This document shows positions 17,698-26,698 of a stretch of 64,000 nt of DNA, one piece after another. Numbering within the stretch: the stretch's first letter is position 1; every line of letters starts with the position of its first letter. The translations under genes were made by a program, and so were the position numbers. The notes beneath the pieces were generated by a model that saw only the letters and a list, made by a program, of their open reading frames with translations, did not search any database and had not been told where the DNA came from. Source of the DNA: Acidobacteriota bacterium (lineage in GTDB: Bacteria; Acidobacteriota; Polarisedimenticolia; J045); assembly GCA_025456425.1 (NCBI GenBank), contig JALOKP010000017.1, forward strand, positions 1-64,000, written 5' to 3'.

Positions 17698-18171
17698 TCA
17701 GAGTCCGGTGTGCGCGGCGCGCGGCTCGTGGATCGTCAGCACCGGGCAGGTCGCGTGGCGGATCACCTGCTCCGCGACCGAGCCGAAGACCAGCCGGCGC
17801 CAGCCGGTGCGGCCGTGGGTCGCGATCACGACCAGGTCGGCGTGCTCGCGCTCGGCCGCGGCGACGATCGCGTCGGCCGGGTCGCCGTCGACGACGAGGC
17901 CCCGCACCGCGAGTCCGGTCGTCTGAAGCGTCTCGGCCATCGCGCCGATCATCTGCTCGGCCTGCTCGCGCGCGTGGCGCAGGGTCACCTCCGGCGTGAC
18001 CGCGGCCCCGACCGGGATCTCGACCGCCACCGGGATCGCGACCGGGACCACGACGTTGAGCAGCAGCAGCTCGGCGTGCATCGCGTGCGCCATCTCGCGC
18101 GCGACCTGCAGGGCGGAGTCGGCGGGCTCGCTGAAGTCCGTCGGGCAGAGGATCTTCCTGAAGGGGTACAT
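17698..18171 (-). CDS. universal stress protein (UspA family)
   Basis: MYPFRKILCPTDFSEPADSALQVA...DLVVIATHGRTGWRRLVFGSVAEQVIRHATCPVLTIHE. Confidence 0.9.
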   Translation of the reverse strand: MYPFRKILCPTDFSEPADSALQVAREMAHAMHAELLLLNVVVPVAIPVAVEIPVGAAVTPEVTLRHAREQAEQMIGAMAETLQTTGLAVRGLVVDGDPADAIVAAAEREHADLVVIATHGRTGWRRLVFGSVAEQVIRHATCPVLTIHEPRAAHTGL

Positions 18172-18316
18172 GGACGGCCCTCCCGCGGCTGTTTCACCCG
18201 CGACAGCCGGCGCGAACCAGCGTTTCAACGGCCCGCCCCGCGGGCCGGTCGGGTGCGACCCAAGGGACGTGGACATCTTACTGCGCGGCCCGGAAGCCGG
18301 TTCGAATTCTTTGCGA

Positions 18317-18666
18317 TGGTGGAGGCGGTGGGAATCGAACCCACGTCCGAGGATGGTCCACGACGGGCTTCTACACGCTTAGCCGCTTCATTTGGATCTC
18401 GCCTCGCGCGCTCCGAAGGGCAGGATCGCGTCCGGCCAGCCCGTTGATCTCGCTCTCGGCGGGTGGGCCGCCCACCTCGAGCCAGCCCGCGTTCATTGAC
18501 GCCCTGCCTCCCACCCACGGGCGGATCGGAGAGGACGCACCGCCTTTAGTTAGGCAGCGATTGCGTAGTTGGTGTTGGCGTTTGTAAGCTTCCCGTTTTT
18601 TACGAGGATCGGGAGCCTCGGCGTGCCACCCGCGCTTTCCGAACCCCGTCGAGTCCTTTCGCCCCC
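18317..18666 (-). ncRNA. ssrA: transfer-messenger RNA (tmRNA)
   Basis: 5' GGGGGCGAAAGGACTCGACGGGG; 3' GGACGTGGGTTCGATTCCCACCGCCTCCACCA; 7-bp acceptor GGGGGCG/CGCCTCC; tag ORF ends AACGCCAACACCAACTACGCAATCGCTGCCTAA = ...NANTNYAIAA*. Confidence 0.95.
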
Positions 18667-18688
18667 ACGGGTGCGCGTTGACGAAAAG

Positions 18689-18717
18689 AGAGTAAGACTG
18701 CGGCGCCCCGGTTGCAA
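18689..18717 (-). promoter_or_regulatory. candidate sigma-70-type promoter for tmRNA
   Basis: On the minus strand TTGCAA-17 nt-TACTCT; about 22 nt upstream of the mature 5' end, which would require a processed leader. Confidence 0.4.
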
Positions 18718-18767
18718 GCTGGAGGCTGCCGTCCGGCGCGGGGAGCGCGGCCCGCCATCGCCGGCCC

Positions 18768-19247
18768 TTACTGCGCCACGAACTCGACGAACAGCACCTC
18801 GGCCACGCCGTCGTCCGGCAGCGTTCGGTTGATTTCGCGCCGCAGCTCGTCGCGCAGCGCGTCCCGGGCGCCGGGGCGCGTCACCTCCTCGAAGGTCTTC
18901 GCCGACAGCGCCGAGAGGATCCGGTCGCGGGCACGGGCGCGCATGAGCTCGTCGCGCTGCAGCTCGCGCGCGAGCCGCGGGTCGCTCACCACCGCGCGGA
19001 CCGAGGCCCGCAGGTAGCGCTCGACGCCGGGGTCGGCGAGGTTGACGACGAAGGCGTCGAACGCGACCAGCGACGGCGAGGCCGGCGCGCCGGCCCGGAC
19101 GCCCTGGGCCTCCGCCCGCCCCGCGCCGCCGCGCAGCAGCAGCGCCGTCGTCCCGCCCACGGCGGCGAGAACCAGGAGCGCACCGGCAAGAAACAGCAGC
19201 GGGATCCGGCGGCCGGATCCGTCCTCGGACTGGGCCTGCAGCGACAT
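18768..19247 (-). CDS. fliL: flagellar basal body-associated protein FliL
   Basis: Single TM; FDAFVVNLADPGVERYLRASVRAVVSDP...RDRILSALSAKTFEEVTRPGARDALRDELRREINRTLPD...VLFVEFVAQ. Confidence 0.85.
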   Translation of the reverse strand: MSLQAQSEDGSGRRIPLLFLAGALLVLAAVGGTTALLLRGGAGRAEAQGVRAGAPASPSLVAFDAFVVNLADPGVERYLRASVRAVVSDPRLARELQRDELMRARARDRILSALSAKTFEEVTRPGARDALRDELRREINRTLPDDGVAEVLFVEFVAQ

Positions 19248-19271
19248 CGCGGCTCCTCGCGCGGCAGGCGC

Positions 19272-19985
19272 TCAGGGCCCGGCGCGGAGCAGGATCTCGA
19301 CCCTCCGGTTGCGCTGGCGCCCCTCCTCCGTCGCGTTGTCGCCGACGGGGCGGGTGTCGGCGTGGCCCACCGCCTCGAGCCGCGCCGGGGCCAGGCCGTG
19401 CGCGGCCAGGAACCGGACCACCGCCCCGGCGCGCGCCGCCGACAGCTCCCAGTTGCTCGGGAACGCCGCGCCGCGAACCGGCAGGTTGTCGCTGTGCCCC
19501 TCGACCGTCGCCCGCGCACCGGACTCGCGGACCAGCGCCGCGATCCGCGCCAGCGGCGCGCCGGCCTCCGGCTCCAGCCGCGCGCTGCCCGGGCGGAAGA
19601 GCGGTCCGTTGCTCATCCGGATCCGCACCCCGCGGTCCTCGAGGATCACCTCGGCCCCCAGCTCCGGCGCCGCGCCGCGCAGCGCATCGTGCGCCTGCTC
19701 GAAGATCCGGGCCTTGGCCTCGGCCGGCATCGCGGCCGGCCGGTCGAAGAGCGTCGCGCCCGACAGGGGAGCCTCCGCGCGGCGCTCGGTCTGCGTGCCG
19801 AAGGCGTCGCGGATGTAGCCCGAGACGACCTTGAAGCGCTCGCGCTCCATCGTGCTGAAGGCCAGCAGCATGATGAAGAAGCAGAGCAGCAGCGACATCA
19901 TGTCGCCGTAGGTCAGCATCCAGGCCGGCGCGCCCGGGCGCGGCACGTCCTCTTCCAGCAGCGCCGCCAGGGGCTCGCGCCTCAC
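19272..19985 (-). CDS. motB: flagellar motor protein MotB (OmpA-like)
   Basis: PAWMLTYGDMMSLLLCFFIMLLAFSTM plug/TM; VEGHSDNLPVRGAAFPSNWELSAARAGAVVRFL. Confidence 0.9.
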   Translation of the reverse strand: MRREPLAALLEEDVPRPGAPAWMLTYGDMMSLLLCFFIMLLAFSTMERERFKVVSGYIRDAFGTQTERRAEAPLSGATLFDRPAAMPAEAKARIFEQAHDALRGAAPELGAEVILEDRGVRIRMSNGPLFRPGSARLEPEAGAPLARIAALVRESGARATVEGHSDNLPVRGAAFPSNWELSAARAGAVVRFLAAHGLAPARLEAVGHADTRPVGDNATEEGRQRNRRVEILLRAGP

Positions 19986-20761
19986 GCCGCCTCCGTCCCC
20001 GCGCTTCGCTCGGCGCCCTGCCGCAGCGCGGGCGGGACGTGCGCGGTCAGCTTCTGCCGGACCGACGTCGGGTGGTCCCCCTCGACGATCGCCAGGATCC
20101 CCTCCAGCACCAGCATCCGCGCCGCGACCTCCTCGCGGCTGCGGTTCTTCAGCTTCTCGGCCAGGGGCAGGCAGACCAGGTAGGCGATCAGCGAGCCGTA
20201 GAGCGTGGTCAGGATCGCCAGCGCCATCGCCGGGCCGATCCGCGCCGGCTCGTCGAGCGTCGAGAGCATCTTCACCAGCCCGATCAGGGTCCCGATCATC
20301 CCGAAGGCCGGGGCCGAGGCCGCCATCCCCTCGAGCAGCTCCTGCCCGTAGCGGTGCCGCTGGACCAGCGCTGCGGTTTCGGTCTCGAGCATCTGGCGGA
20401 TCGCGCCGGGCTCGTAGCCGTCGACCGCGAGCGCGACCGCGCGCGCCAGGAAGGGGTCGCGGATCTGGCGGCGCTCGAGCGCCAGCAGGCTCTCGCGGCG
20501 TGCGGTGCGCGCCAGCTCGACCAGCTCGGCGATCAGGTCGTCGGGGCGCGATGCGGTGCGCGTGAAGGCGTTGCGCACGACGGCGAAGGTCGAGAAGACC
20601 CGTCCCAGCGGGTTCTTGATGAAGGTCACGCCGAGCGTGCCGCCCAGCACGATCAGCAACGAGGCCACGTCGACGAACTGCACCGGCCGGTCGCCCAGCG
20701 CCACGGCGGCGCCGATCAGGGCGACGGCCACGATCAGGCCGATGACGGTCGAGGCATCCAC
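19982..20761 (-). CDS. motA: flagellar motor stator protein MotA
   Basis: MDASTVIGLIVAVALIGAAVALG...GVTFIKNPLGRVFSTF...AFGMIGTLIGLVKMLSTLDEPARIGPAMALAILTTLYGSLIAYLVCLPLAEKLKNRS. Confidence 0.9.
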   Translation of the reverse strand: MDASTVIGLIVAVALIGAAVALGDRPVQFVDVASLLIVLGGTLGVTFIKNPLGRVFSTFAVVRNAFTRTASRPDDLIAELVELARTARRESLLALERRQIRDPFLARAVALAVDGYEPGAIRQMLETETAALVQRHRYGQELLEGMAASAPAFGMIGTLIGLVKMLSTLDEPARIGPAMALAILTTLYGSLIAYLVCLPLAEKLKNRSREEVAARMLVLEGILAIVEGDHPTSVRQKLTAHVPPALRQGAERSAGTEAA

Positions 20762-20766
20762 GCGGG

Positions 20767-21033
20767 CTACCTGTCGTCTCCGTTCGAGGACCCGCCGCGG
20801 GGCGCGTGGCGCCGCAGCCGGGCGGCGAGGTCGGCGACCGCCGCGGGGTCGGCCGCCGTCGCGCGGAGGTTGTTGTCGGCGACCTCGCGATGCAGTTCCT
20901 CGCGGACGACGGGCACGTCGTCCGGGGCCTCGAGCCCGAGCCGGACCTGCTGCCCGCGGATCTCGACGACCTTGATCCGGATGTCGTTCCCGATCAGGAG
21001 CGACTGCCCTATCTTGCGGCTGAGGACGAGCAT
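20767..21033 (-). CDS. csrA: carbon storage regulator CsrA with C-terminal extension
   Basis: MLVLSRKIGQSLLIGNDIRIKVVEIRGQQVRLGLEAPDDVPVVREELHREVADNN; 88 aa. Confidence 0.95.
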   Translation of the reverse strand: MLVLSRKIGQSLLIGNDIRIKVVEIRGQQVRLGLEAPDDVPVVREELHREVADNNLRATAADPAAVADLAARLRRHAPRGGSSNGDDR

Positions 21034-21500
21034 GCGGGGGACCTCCCTGTCCCGGAGTGCGCCGCGGCCTGCTCGGGCCGCGCGAACTCGAAGCGGACCG
21101 GCCAATCGCCGTCGTCCAGGATCACCTGCTCCCCGCGCATCGTCTGCGGGTCGATCACCAGCGGGGCGCGGAGGTTCGCGCTGGCCCCCTCAGCTTCGAG
21201 CTGGACCACCACGAGGCACAGGCTGCGGCCCTCGCTCCCCTCCCCCAGGCGGGACCAGACGCCGGACGGGATGGCGGGCGGGTAGCCGGCGAGCAGCAGG
21301 GCAGGGTCCGCGACCGGCAGGGCCAGCTGCGGCTGCTCGACCGAGCGCAGCCAGCGGAGGGGGCGCGTCTCGTCGCGCTCGACCAGCTCCCAGCGGCGCA
21401 GGCCGTCGTACCCGGGCAGGCCCCGGTCGAAGTAGACGACCGTCGGCGCGCTGCGCTGCAGCGCGGACCGGCACTCGCGATCGGCGACGGTGGGGCTCAC
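21009..21500 (-). CDS. fliW: flagellar assembly factor FliW
   Basis: VYFDRGLPGYDGLRRWELVE...PLRWLRSVEQPQLALPVADP...ANLRAPLVIDPQTMRGEQVILDDGDWPVRFEF; GTG start at 21500. Confidence 0.85.
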   Translation of the reverse strand: MSPTVADRECRSALQRSAPTVVYFDRGLPGYDGLRRWELVERDETRPLRWLRSVEQPQLALPVADPALLLAGYPPAIPSGVWSRLGEGSEGRSLCLVVVQLEAEGASANLRAPLVIDPQTMRGEQVILDDGDWPVRFEFARPEQAAAHSGTGRSPACSSSAAR

Positions 21501-21895
21501 GGGAACCTCGTTTCGATGCGGGCGGACATCGTGCGCTCCTCGTCGAGCATCGCCTCCGCGATCCGGCGGCCGTTGGGACGGTAGAGCCCGGCGGCGAGCT
21601 GCGCGCGCAACCGCGCGACCAGCGCCTCGCGCCGATCCGGCGTTGCCGCGAGCGCGGCGCGCAGGGCCGCAAACTCGCGGGCCCGGGCGGGGAGGCCGCG
21701 GCCGTTCTCCGGAAGCGGGGCCGTGGCGCCGGCGCCCGGCGTCCCGGGGGACGCGCCGCGCCACGCGACAGAGAGCTCCCGCTCGGCCCGGTCGAGCCGG
21801 TCGAACAGCCCGTGCAGGGCCCGGACCGGGTTGTCGTGCTGGATCCTCAAGGGGTCCGCCTTCGGGTGCCGCGCCACGGGCCGGGCCCGCGGCAT
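21497..21895 (-). CDS. flgM: FlgM-like anti-sigma-28 factor
   Basis: C-terminal VARLRAQLAAGLYRPNGRRIAEAMLDEE and position between fliW and fliA. Confidence 0.6.
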   Translation of the reverse strand: MPRARPVARHPKADPLRIQHDNPVRALHGLFDRLDRAERELSVAWRGASPGTPGAGATAPLPENGRGLPARAREFAALRAALAATPDRREALVARLRAQLAAGLYRPNGRRIAEAMLDEERTMSARIETRFP

Positions 21896-21964
21896 AGGCC
21901 ACCCCGAGTGGCGTATCGGCCGCCATGGGCGCGGCTTGAGGCCCGGCGGGAGACCACCGCCGCC

Positions 21965-22183
21965 TCAGCCCGCGCGCTGGCGGAACCGCACCAGGCGCCG
22001 TCGCAGGGCCGGCTCCGCTGCCAGCCCCCCGCGACCGGCCCGCGCGGCCGGCCCGCCGAGTCCGTCCCCGGCGGCGGCCCGCGCGCCGCGCGCGCGCTGC
22101 CGCGTGCTGCGCTCCAGCGCCAGCAGGGCGAAAAGCATCGCGAGGTCGAAGGCCAGCTGGACCCACAGCAGCTCGCGCATCAC
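21965..22183 (-). CDS. small membrane protein of unknown function in flagellar operon
   Basis: 72-aa ORF with one TM helix, 4-bp overlap with fliN. Confidence 0.5.
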   Translation of the reverse strand: MMRELLWVQLAFDLAMLFALLALERSTRQRARGARAAAGDGLGGPAARAGRGGLAAEPALRRRLVRFRQRAG

Positions 22184-22488
22184 GGCGTCCCCCCGCGGGC
22201 CAGCTCGCGCACCCGGAAGGCAAAGCGCCCGTCGACCACGACGAGATCGCCGATGGCGACCGGCCGGTCCTGGACGAACAGCGTGACGGTGTCGTCGCCG
22301 TCGAGGCCGACCGGCACGGCGTCGCCGGCCCGCAGCCCGAGCACGCGCTCGAGGCTCCAGACCTGGCGGCCCAGCCGCACCTCGAGCGGCAGCTCGATCC
22401 GATCGAACGGCGAGCCGTCGGCGCCCGGCGCCGCGTCGGCCGCCGCCCCGCCCGGGACCTCGACGTCGTGCAGGTCGTGCAGGTTCAC
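22180..22488 (-). CDS. fliN: flagellar motor switch protein FliN (SpoA domain)
   Basis: LPLEVRLGRQVWSLERVLGLRAGDAVPVGLDGDDTVTLFVQDRPVAIGDLVVVDGRFAFRV. Confidence 0.85.
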   Translation of the reverse strand: MNLHDLHDVEVPGGAAADAAPGADGSPFDRIELPLEVRLGRQVWSLERVLGLRAGDAVPVGLDGDDTVTLFVQDRPVAIGDLVVVDGRFAFRVRELARGGTP

Positions 22489-23435
22489 GGTTCCCTCCCC
22501 TCCGCGCCGGCCGCGGCCGGCACGAACCGGCGGATCTCGAGCACGCGCCGCGTGTCCTGGCGGCGCAGCACCCCTTCCGCGAGCAGCGCCCCGTTGAGGC
22601 GCAGCCCGACCCCTTCCGGATCGGGCAGGTCGAGCTGCAGCACGTGGCCGGGGCGCAACCGCTGCAGGTCGGTGACCCGCAGGCTGGCCCCGGCGAGGAC
22701 CGGCTCGAACGTCACCGGGGCCCGGCGCAGCGCGTCGAGCAGTTCCGGCGCGGCGTCGCGCGCCGACGGCCGCGGCGCGTCCGACGCGAGCCGGCCCGCC
22801 AGGGGCGGCGCCATCAGCAGGCGGCAGACCGCCTCGCCCCCGGGCAGCTCGAGCCGGAACGCCGCCGCGGCGAGCATCCCGCCGCGGCGCACGAGCCGGC
22901 CGAAGTCCGGTTCGGGGTCGAGCCCGCCCGGCTGCAGCGGCGCCAGCGCGGAGCGCTCGCCGAGCGCGCGGGCGAGCCGCTGGAAGGCCTCTTCCAGCAG
23001 GCGCGACTCGACCACCGAGAGCGCGCGCGGCGCGGCCGGCCGCCCCTCGCCCCCCTGCAGCCGATCGACGATCGCCAGCGCCAGCTCGTGCTGGAACGAG
23101 ATCCCGCCGACCACTTCGCCCGCCTCGTCGACGAACAGCCCGAGCGGCTCGCCCTGGACCAGCGTCGCCAGGACCGTTCCCGCCGGCTGCTGGATCAGCC
23201 CGGTGAACTCCGCGCGGAGGGGCGCGCTCGCGGCGAGGATCGTCGTGAACGCGCTGGCGACCTCGCCGGCCAGCCTCTCGCAGGCGGCGTGGACGAGCGA
23301 GAGCCGCTCCCCGGCCAGCAGCAGCGGCGCCCTCAGGTCGTACGGGACCGCGTCGGAACCGGCCGGGCCGGCCTCTTCGGCCCCGAAGGATCGAAGCAGG
23401 GAGTCGACCTCGGCCTGGGACAGCAGGCGGCTCAT
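22485..23435 (-). CDS. fliM: flagellar motor switch protein FliM
   Basis: MSRLLSQAEVDSLLRSF...YDLRAPLLLAGERLSLVHAACERLAGEVASAF...; C-terminal SpoA domain. Confidence 0.9.
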   Translation of the reverse strand: MSRLLSQAEVDSLLRSFGAEEAGPAGSDAVPYDLRAPLLLAGERLSLVHAACERLAGEVASAFTTILAASAPLRAEFTGLIQQPAGTVLATLVQGEPLGLFVDEAGEVVGGISFQHELALAIVDRLQGGEGRPAAPRALSVVESRLLEEAFQRLARALGERSALAPLQPGGLDPEPDFGRLVRRGGMLAAAAFRLELPGGEAVCRLLMAPPLAGRLASDAPRPSARDAAPELLDALRRAPVTFEPVLAGASLRVTDLQRLRPGHVLQLDLPDPEGVGLRLNGALLAEGVLRRQDTRRVLEIRRFVPAAAGAEGREP

Positions 23436-24214
23436 CGCAGCGCCTCCTCCAGGGGGACCGTGAGCCGCTCGCCGACGCGCGCGCGCAGCCGGCTGATGGC
23501 GCGGGTGTGGATCTGGCAGACCCGCGACTCGGTGACGTCGAGCACGGCGCCGATCTCCTTCAGCGTCAGGCCCCGCTCGTAGTAGAGCGACAGGACCATC
23601 CGCTCCCGCTCGGGCAGGTGGTCGATCTCCTGGGCCAGGACCTCGCGCCGCTCCTTCTCCTGGATCGCGAACAGCGGGCTGGCGCCGGGATCGGCCGGGT
23701 CGTTCCCCTCGTCCTCGCCGGCCGGCATGTGGCCGAGCCGGACGCCTCGCGCCTGCTGGTAGAGCGCGTGCAGCTCGTCGACCGAGAGCCCCAGCTCGGA
23801 CGCGATCTCCTCGTCCTCGGCGGGGCGCCGCGTGCGGTGCTCGACCGCGACGATCGCGGTCTCGAGCCGGCGCGCGGCGCGGCGCAGCGAACGGGGGGCC
23901 CAGTCGCGGCAGCGCACGCCGTCGAGGATCGCGCCGCGGATCCGCGCCTCGGCGTAGGTCTTGAACTGCACGCCGTGCGACGGGTCGAAGCGGTCGATCG
24001 CCTCCATCAGCCCCAGGATCCCGTCTCCGACCAGGTCGTCGAAGTCGACCGGGCCGGCCAGCCGCGAGCCGATCCGGTGGGCGAGGTACTTCACCAGCCC
24101 GGTGTGCCCGACGAGCAGGCGCTCGCGGGCGGCAGAACCGGGAACCCGGGCCGCGGCCGCCCATTCGACCGTCGGGTCGACGAGCGGGGCGTCGGTGTGC
24201 GAGGCGCCGCGCAT
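23432..24214 (-). CDS. fliA: RNA polymerase sigma factor for flagellar operon (sigma-28)
   Basis: LVKYLAHRIGSRL..DFDDLVGDGILGLMEAIDRFDPSHGVQFKTYAEARIRGAILDGVRCRDWAPRSLRR...LSLYYERGLTLKEIGAVLDVTESRVCQIHTRAISRLRARV. Confidence 0.95.
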   Translation of the reverse strand: MRGASHTDAPLVDPTVEWAAAARVPGSAARERLLVGHTGLVKYLAHRIGSRLAGPVDFDDLVGDGILGLMEAIDRFDPSHGVQFKTYAEARIRGAILDGVRCRDWAPRSLRRAARRLETAIVAVEHRTRRPAEDEEIASELGLSVDELHALYQQARGVRLGHMPAGEDEGNDPADPGASPLFAIQEKERREVLAQEIDHLPERERMVLSLYYERGLTLKEIGAVLDVTESRVCQIHTRAISRLRARVGERLTVPLEEALR

Positions 24215-25062
24215 CAGTGCTGGAGTCCCGGGTGCGTTGCGTTCCCGTCCCATCGTGGCGACGCTCCGGAGAGGCTGCGCGCGCGGGCGCGCGCGACGAC
24301 CTTGGCGGCCAACCGCTCGAGCGAGCGACTGGCGGGGGCGAGGGGCTGTTCGATCACGAGCGCGGCCTGGCGGCGCGCGGCGTCGGCGACCGCAGGGTCC
24401 TTGAGGACGAAGCCGTCGAAGTCGATCCCGCGGCCCAGGAACTGGCTGGCCGCGGCGACCAGGCGCCGGTGGACGCGGCGGGCCTCGTCCTCGTCGTCGG
24501 CGCCGTTGACGACGAGGCCGATCTCCTGGCCCGGATCGCGCCGCAGCGCGACCTTCAGCGCGGCGTAGGCGTCGACCAGCGCGGCCGGCTCGGGCCAGGT
24601 CACGAGCAGCGTGCGGTCCGCCAGCATCAGCATCCGGGAGACCTGGTCGCCGATCCCGGCCGCGGTGTCGATCAGCAGCACGTCGCAGCACTCGCCGACC
24701 GCGCGCAGCCCCTCGACGAAGTGCAGCATCTCCTCGGGCGGCAGGCTGGCCAGCTCGGGGATCCCGGAGCCGGCGGGGATCAGGCGGATCCCGCCGGGCC
24801 CCTCGATCGCCAGCTCGGTCAGCGGGACGCGCTCGCGGAAGAAGTGCTCGATCGTGCGGGGCGGAGCGAGACCGAGCAGCACGTCGGCGTTGGCCAGCGA
24901 GAGGTCGGCGTCGAGCAGCGTCGTCGCCAGGCCGTTCCGGGCCAGCGCGATCGCCAGGTTGACCGCGACGAAGGTCTTGCCGACACCCCCCTTGCCGGAG
25001 GTGACGGCCAGCACCAGCGCGCGGCGCGCGCGGCGCGGCGGGGGGGCGGCGCGGTCGCTCAT
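24214..25062 (-). CDS. flhG: flagellar number regulator FlhG/FleN (MinD-like ATPase)
   Basis: LAVTSGKGGVGKTFVAVNLAIALARNGLATTLLDADLSLANADVLLGL; DVLLIDTAAGIGDQVSRM; next to flhF. Confidence 0.9.
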   Translation of the reverse strand: MSDRAAPPPRRARRALVLAVTSGKGGVGKTFVAVNLAIALARNGLATTLLDADLSLANADVLLGLAPPRTIEHFFRERVPLTELAIEGPGGIRLIPAGSGIPELASLPPEEMLHFVEGLRAVGECCDVLLIDTAAGIGDQVSRMLMLADRTLLVTWPEPAALVDAYAALKVALRRDPGQEIGLVVNGADDEDEARRVHRRLVAAASQFLGRGIDFDGFVLKDPAVADAARRQAALVIEQPLAPASRSLERLAAKVVARARARSLSGASPRWDGNATHPGLQH

Positions 25063-26072
25063 CGCCCGGTCCCCGCGCCGCGCCAGGGGGCGGCCGGCTC
25101 GCCCGGCAGCGGCACGGCCCACGCCGCGAGGCGGCGCGGATCCGCGATCTCGAGGTCGTCCGGGACGTCGGGGCCGGTCCCGAGGTGGCGCAGCGGCAGT
25201 CCGGCCCGCGCCAGCGCGGTCACCAGGCCGCCCGGCCGCACGGCCTCGTCGATCCGCGTCGCGCCCAGCGCACCGGGGCGCAGCGGGGCGAAGCGTTTGA
25301 CGCTCTCGGTCAGCGAGTCGGCGTCGCGGTCGGCCGCCAGCAGCAGCTCGATCTCCTCGCGCCGCACGCCCGCCAGCAGACCGGCGAGCCCCTCCATCGC
25401 GGCCCGGTCGCCGCGCGGGATCCCCGGCGTGTCGAGCATCAGGAGCGCGCCGCGGCCGGCGCGCTCGCGCGCCCGCTCCAGGTCGCGCCGCTCGCGGACC
25501 GCGACGAAGGGCGCGCCGAGGATCCGTGCGAACGCCTCCATCTGCTCCGCGCCGCCGAGACGCCGGCCGTCGGCCGAGGCCAGGACCACGGGGTGCTCGC
25601 CGCGGCAGATCTCGCGCGCGGCGAGCTTGGCCAGCGTCGTCGTCTTGCCCACGCCGGGGGGGCCGACCAGCGCCAGCACCGCGGGGGCGGGGGCGGGACC
25701 GGCCGGCAGCCAGAGCGCGACCAGCCCGCGCGCGTACGAGAGCGCGGCGATCCGGTCTTCGAGCTGCTCCGCGTCGAGGTTGTGCCGGGCGGCGGCCGCG
25801 ATCCGGGCAGCGAACGGGAGCGAGAACCCCCACGCGACGAGGTCGTCGCGCAGCCGCTCGGCGGCGGCGGGGGGCGCGCCCAGTTCCGCCGCCAGGACCG
25901 GTGCCGCGGGCGCCGCGGCGCCCCACGTCCCCGGCCGTTCCGCGGCCGCGACGACCTCGACGCCGCCGGCGCCGCGGCGCGTCTCGAGCACCGCGGCCCC
26001 GGGGCCGAACTGCTCGCGCACCTGCGCCAGCGCCTCGGCCGCCGTCTTCCCGAAGAAGGTCCGCAGGATCAT
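25059..26072 (-). CDS. flhF: flagellar SRP-like GTPase FlhF
   Basis: MILRTFFGKTAAEALAQVREQFGPGAAVLETRR; ALVGPPGVGKTTTLAKLAARE; MLDTPGIPRGD. Confidence 0.9.
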   Translation of the reverse strand: MILRTFFGKTAAEALAQVREQFGPGAAVLETRRGAGGVEVVAAAERPGTWGAAAPAAPVLAAELGAPPAAAERLRDDLVAWGFSLPFAARIAAAARHNLDAEQLEDRIAALSYARGLVALWLPAGPAPAPAVLALVGPPGVGKTTTLAKLAAREICRGEHPVVLASADGRRLGGAEQMEAFARILGAPFVAVRERRDLERARERAGRGALLMLDTPGIPRGDRAAMEGLAGLLAGVRREEIELLLAADRDADSLTESVKRFAPLRPGALGATRIDEAVRPGGLVTALARAGLPLRHLGTGPDVPDDLEIADPRRLAAWAVPLPGEPAAPWRGAGTGR

Positions 26073-26096
26073 CTCAGCTCACCGCTTCCGGCGCGC

Positions 26097-26384
26097 TCAG
26101 CCACGGTCCTGTCCCAACCGCGTCAGGCGCAACGCGAGCTGCCCCCGGACCTCGACGACCTCCCCGGCCCCGATCACCGCTCCGTCGGCGAGCAGCCGGC
26201 AGGGCTCGCCGACCGGCGTCGTCAGCGGCACCAGCTGGCCGGGCGCCAGCTCGCGCAGCGCGGCGAGGCGCGCGCGCCCGGTGGCGATCCGCGCCGAGAG
26301 CGCGATCGGCAGCGCGGCAAGCTCGGGGCGCAGCAGCCCCGCGTCCGGCGTCCCTCCCGAGCGTCCGTCCCTCGTCCCGGCCAT
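26097..26384 (-). CDS. second FliN-like SpoA-domain protein
   Basis: LPIALSARIATGRARLAALRELAPGQLVPLTTPVGEPCRLLADGAVIGAGEVVEVRGQLALRLTRL. Confidence 0.75.
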   Translation of the reverse strand: MAGTRDGRSGGTPDAGLLRPELAALPIALSARIATGRARLAALRELAPGQLVPLTTPVGEPCRLLADGAVIGAGEVVEVRGQLALRLTRLGQDRG

Positions 26385-26698
26385 CGCCGCGCTCCCGGGG
26401 CGGTCCCGTCGCCGTCGCGGCGGCGGACCGCACCCCTTCCGTGCGAGAGCCTTTTCAGCAAGCCGTGTGCCGCGCGGGGGATGCCGCTATCCGCTTGATC
26501 GAGCGCCAGTTGGTGCGGTTGTCCGGAGATCGGACCCGGGTTTCGCGGCGGGGTGCCGGCAGCCGGCCGTCGGATGCTTGACGGCACGCCGCAGGCGCGG
26601 CGCCGCCCGCCGGCTCAAGCGGCGCCGCGTCCGTCCGAAACGGTCCTCCGAGGAGGGACTCGCCGGCGCGGCGCCGGGGAGCCTCGCGGAGCGAGCGC

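Noticed and set aside
17710-18518. ORFs overlapping 18.3-18.5 kb (e.g. VEAVGIEPTSEDGPRRAST)
   Set aside because: They translate the tmRNA 3' region; the RNA gene explains the sequence completely.
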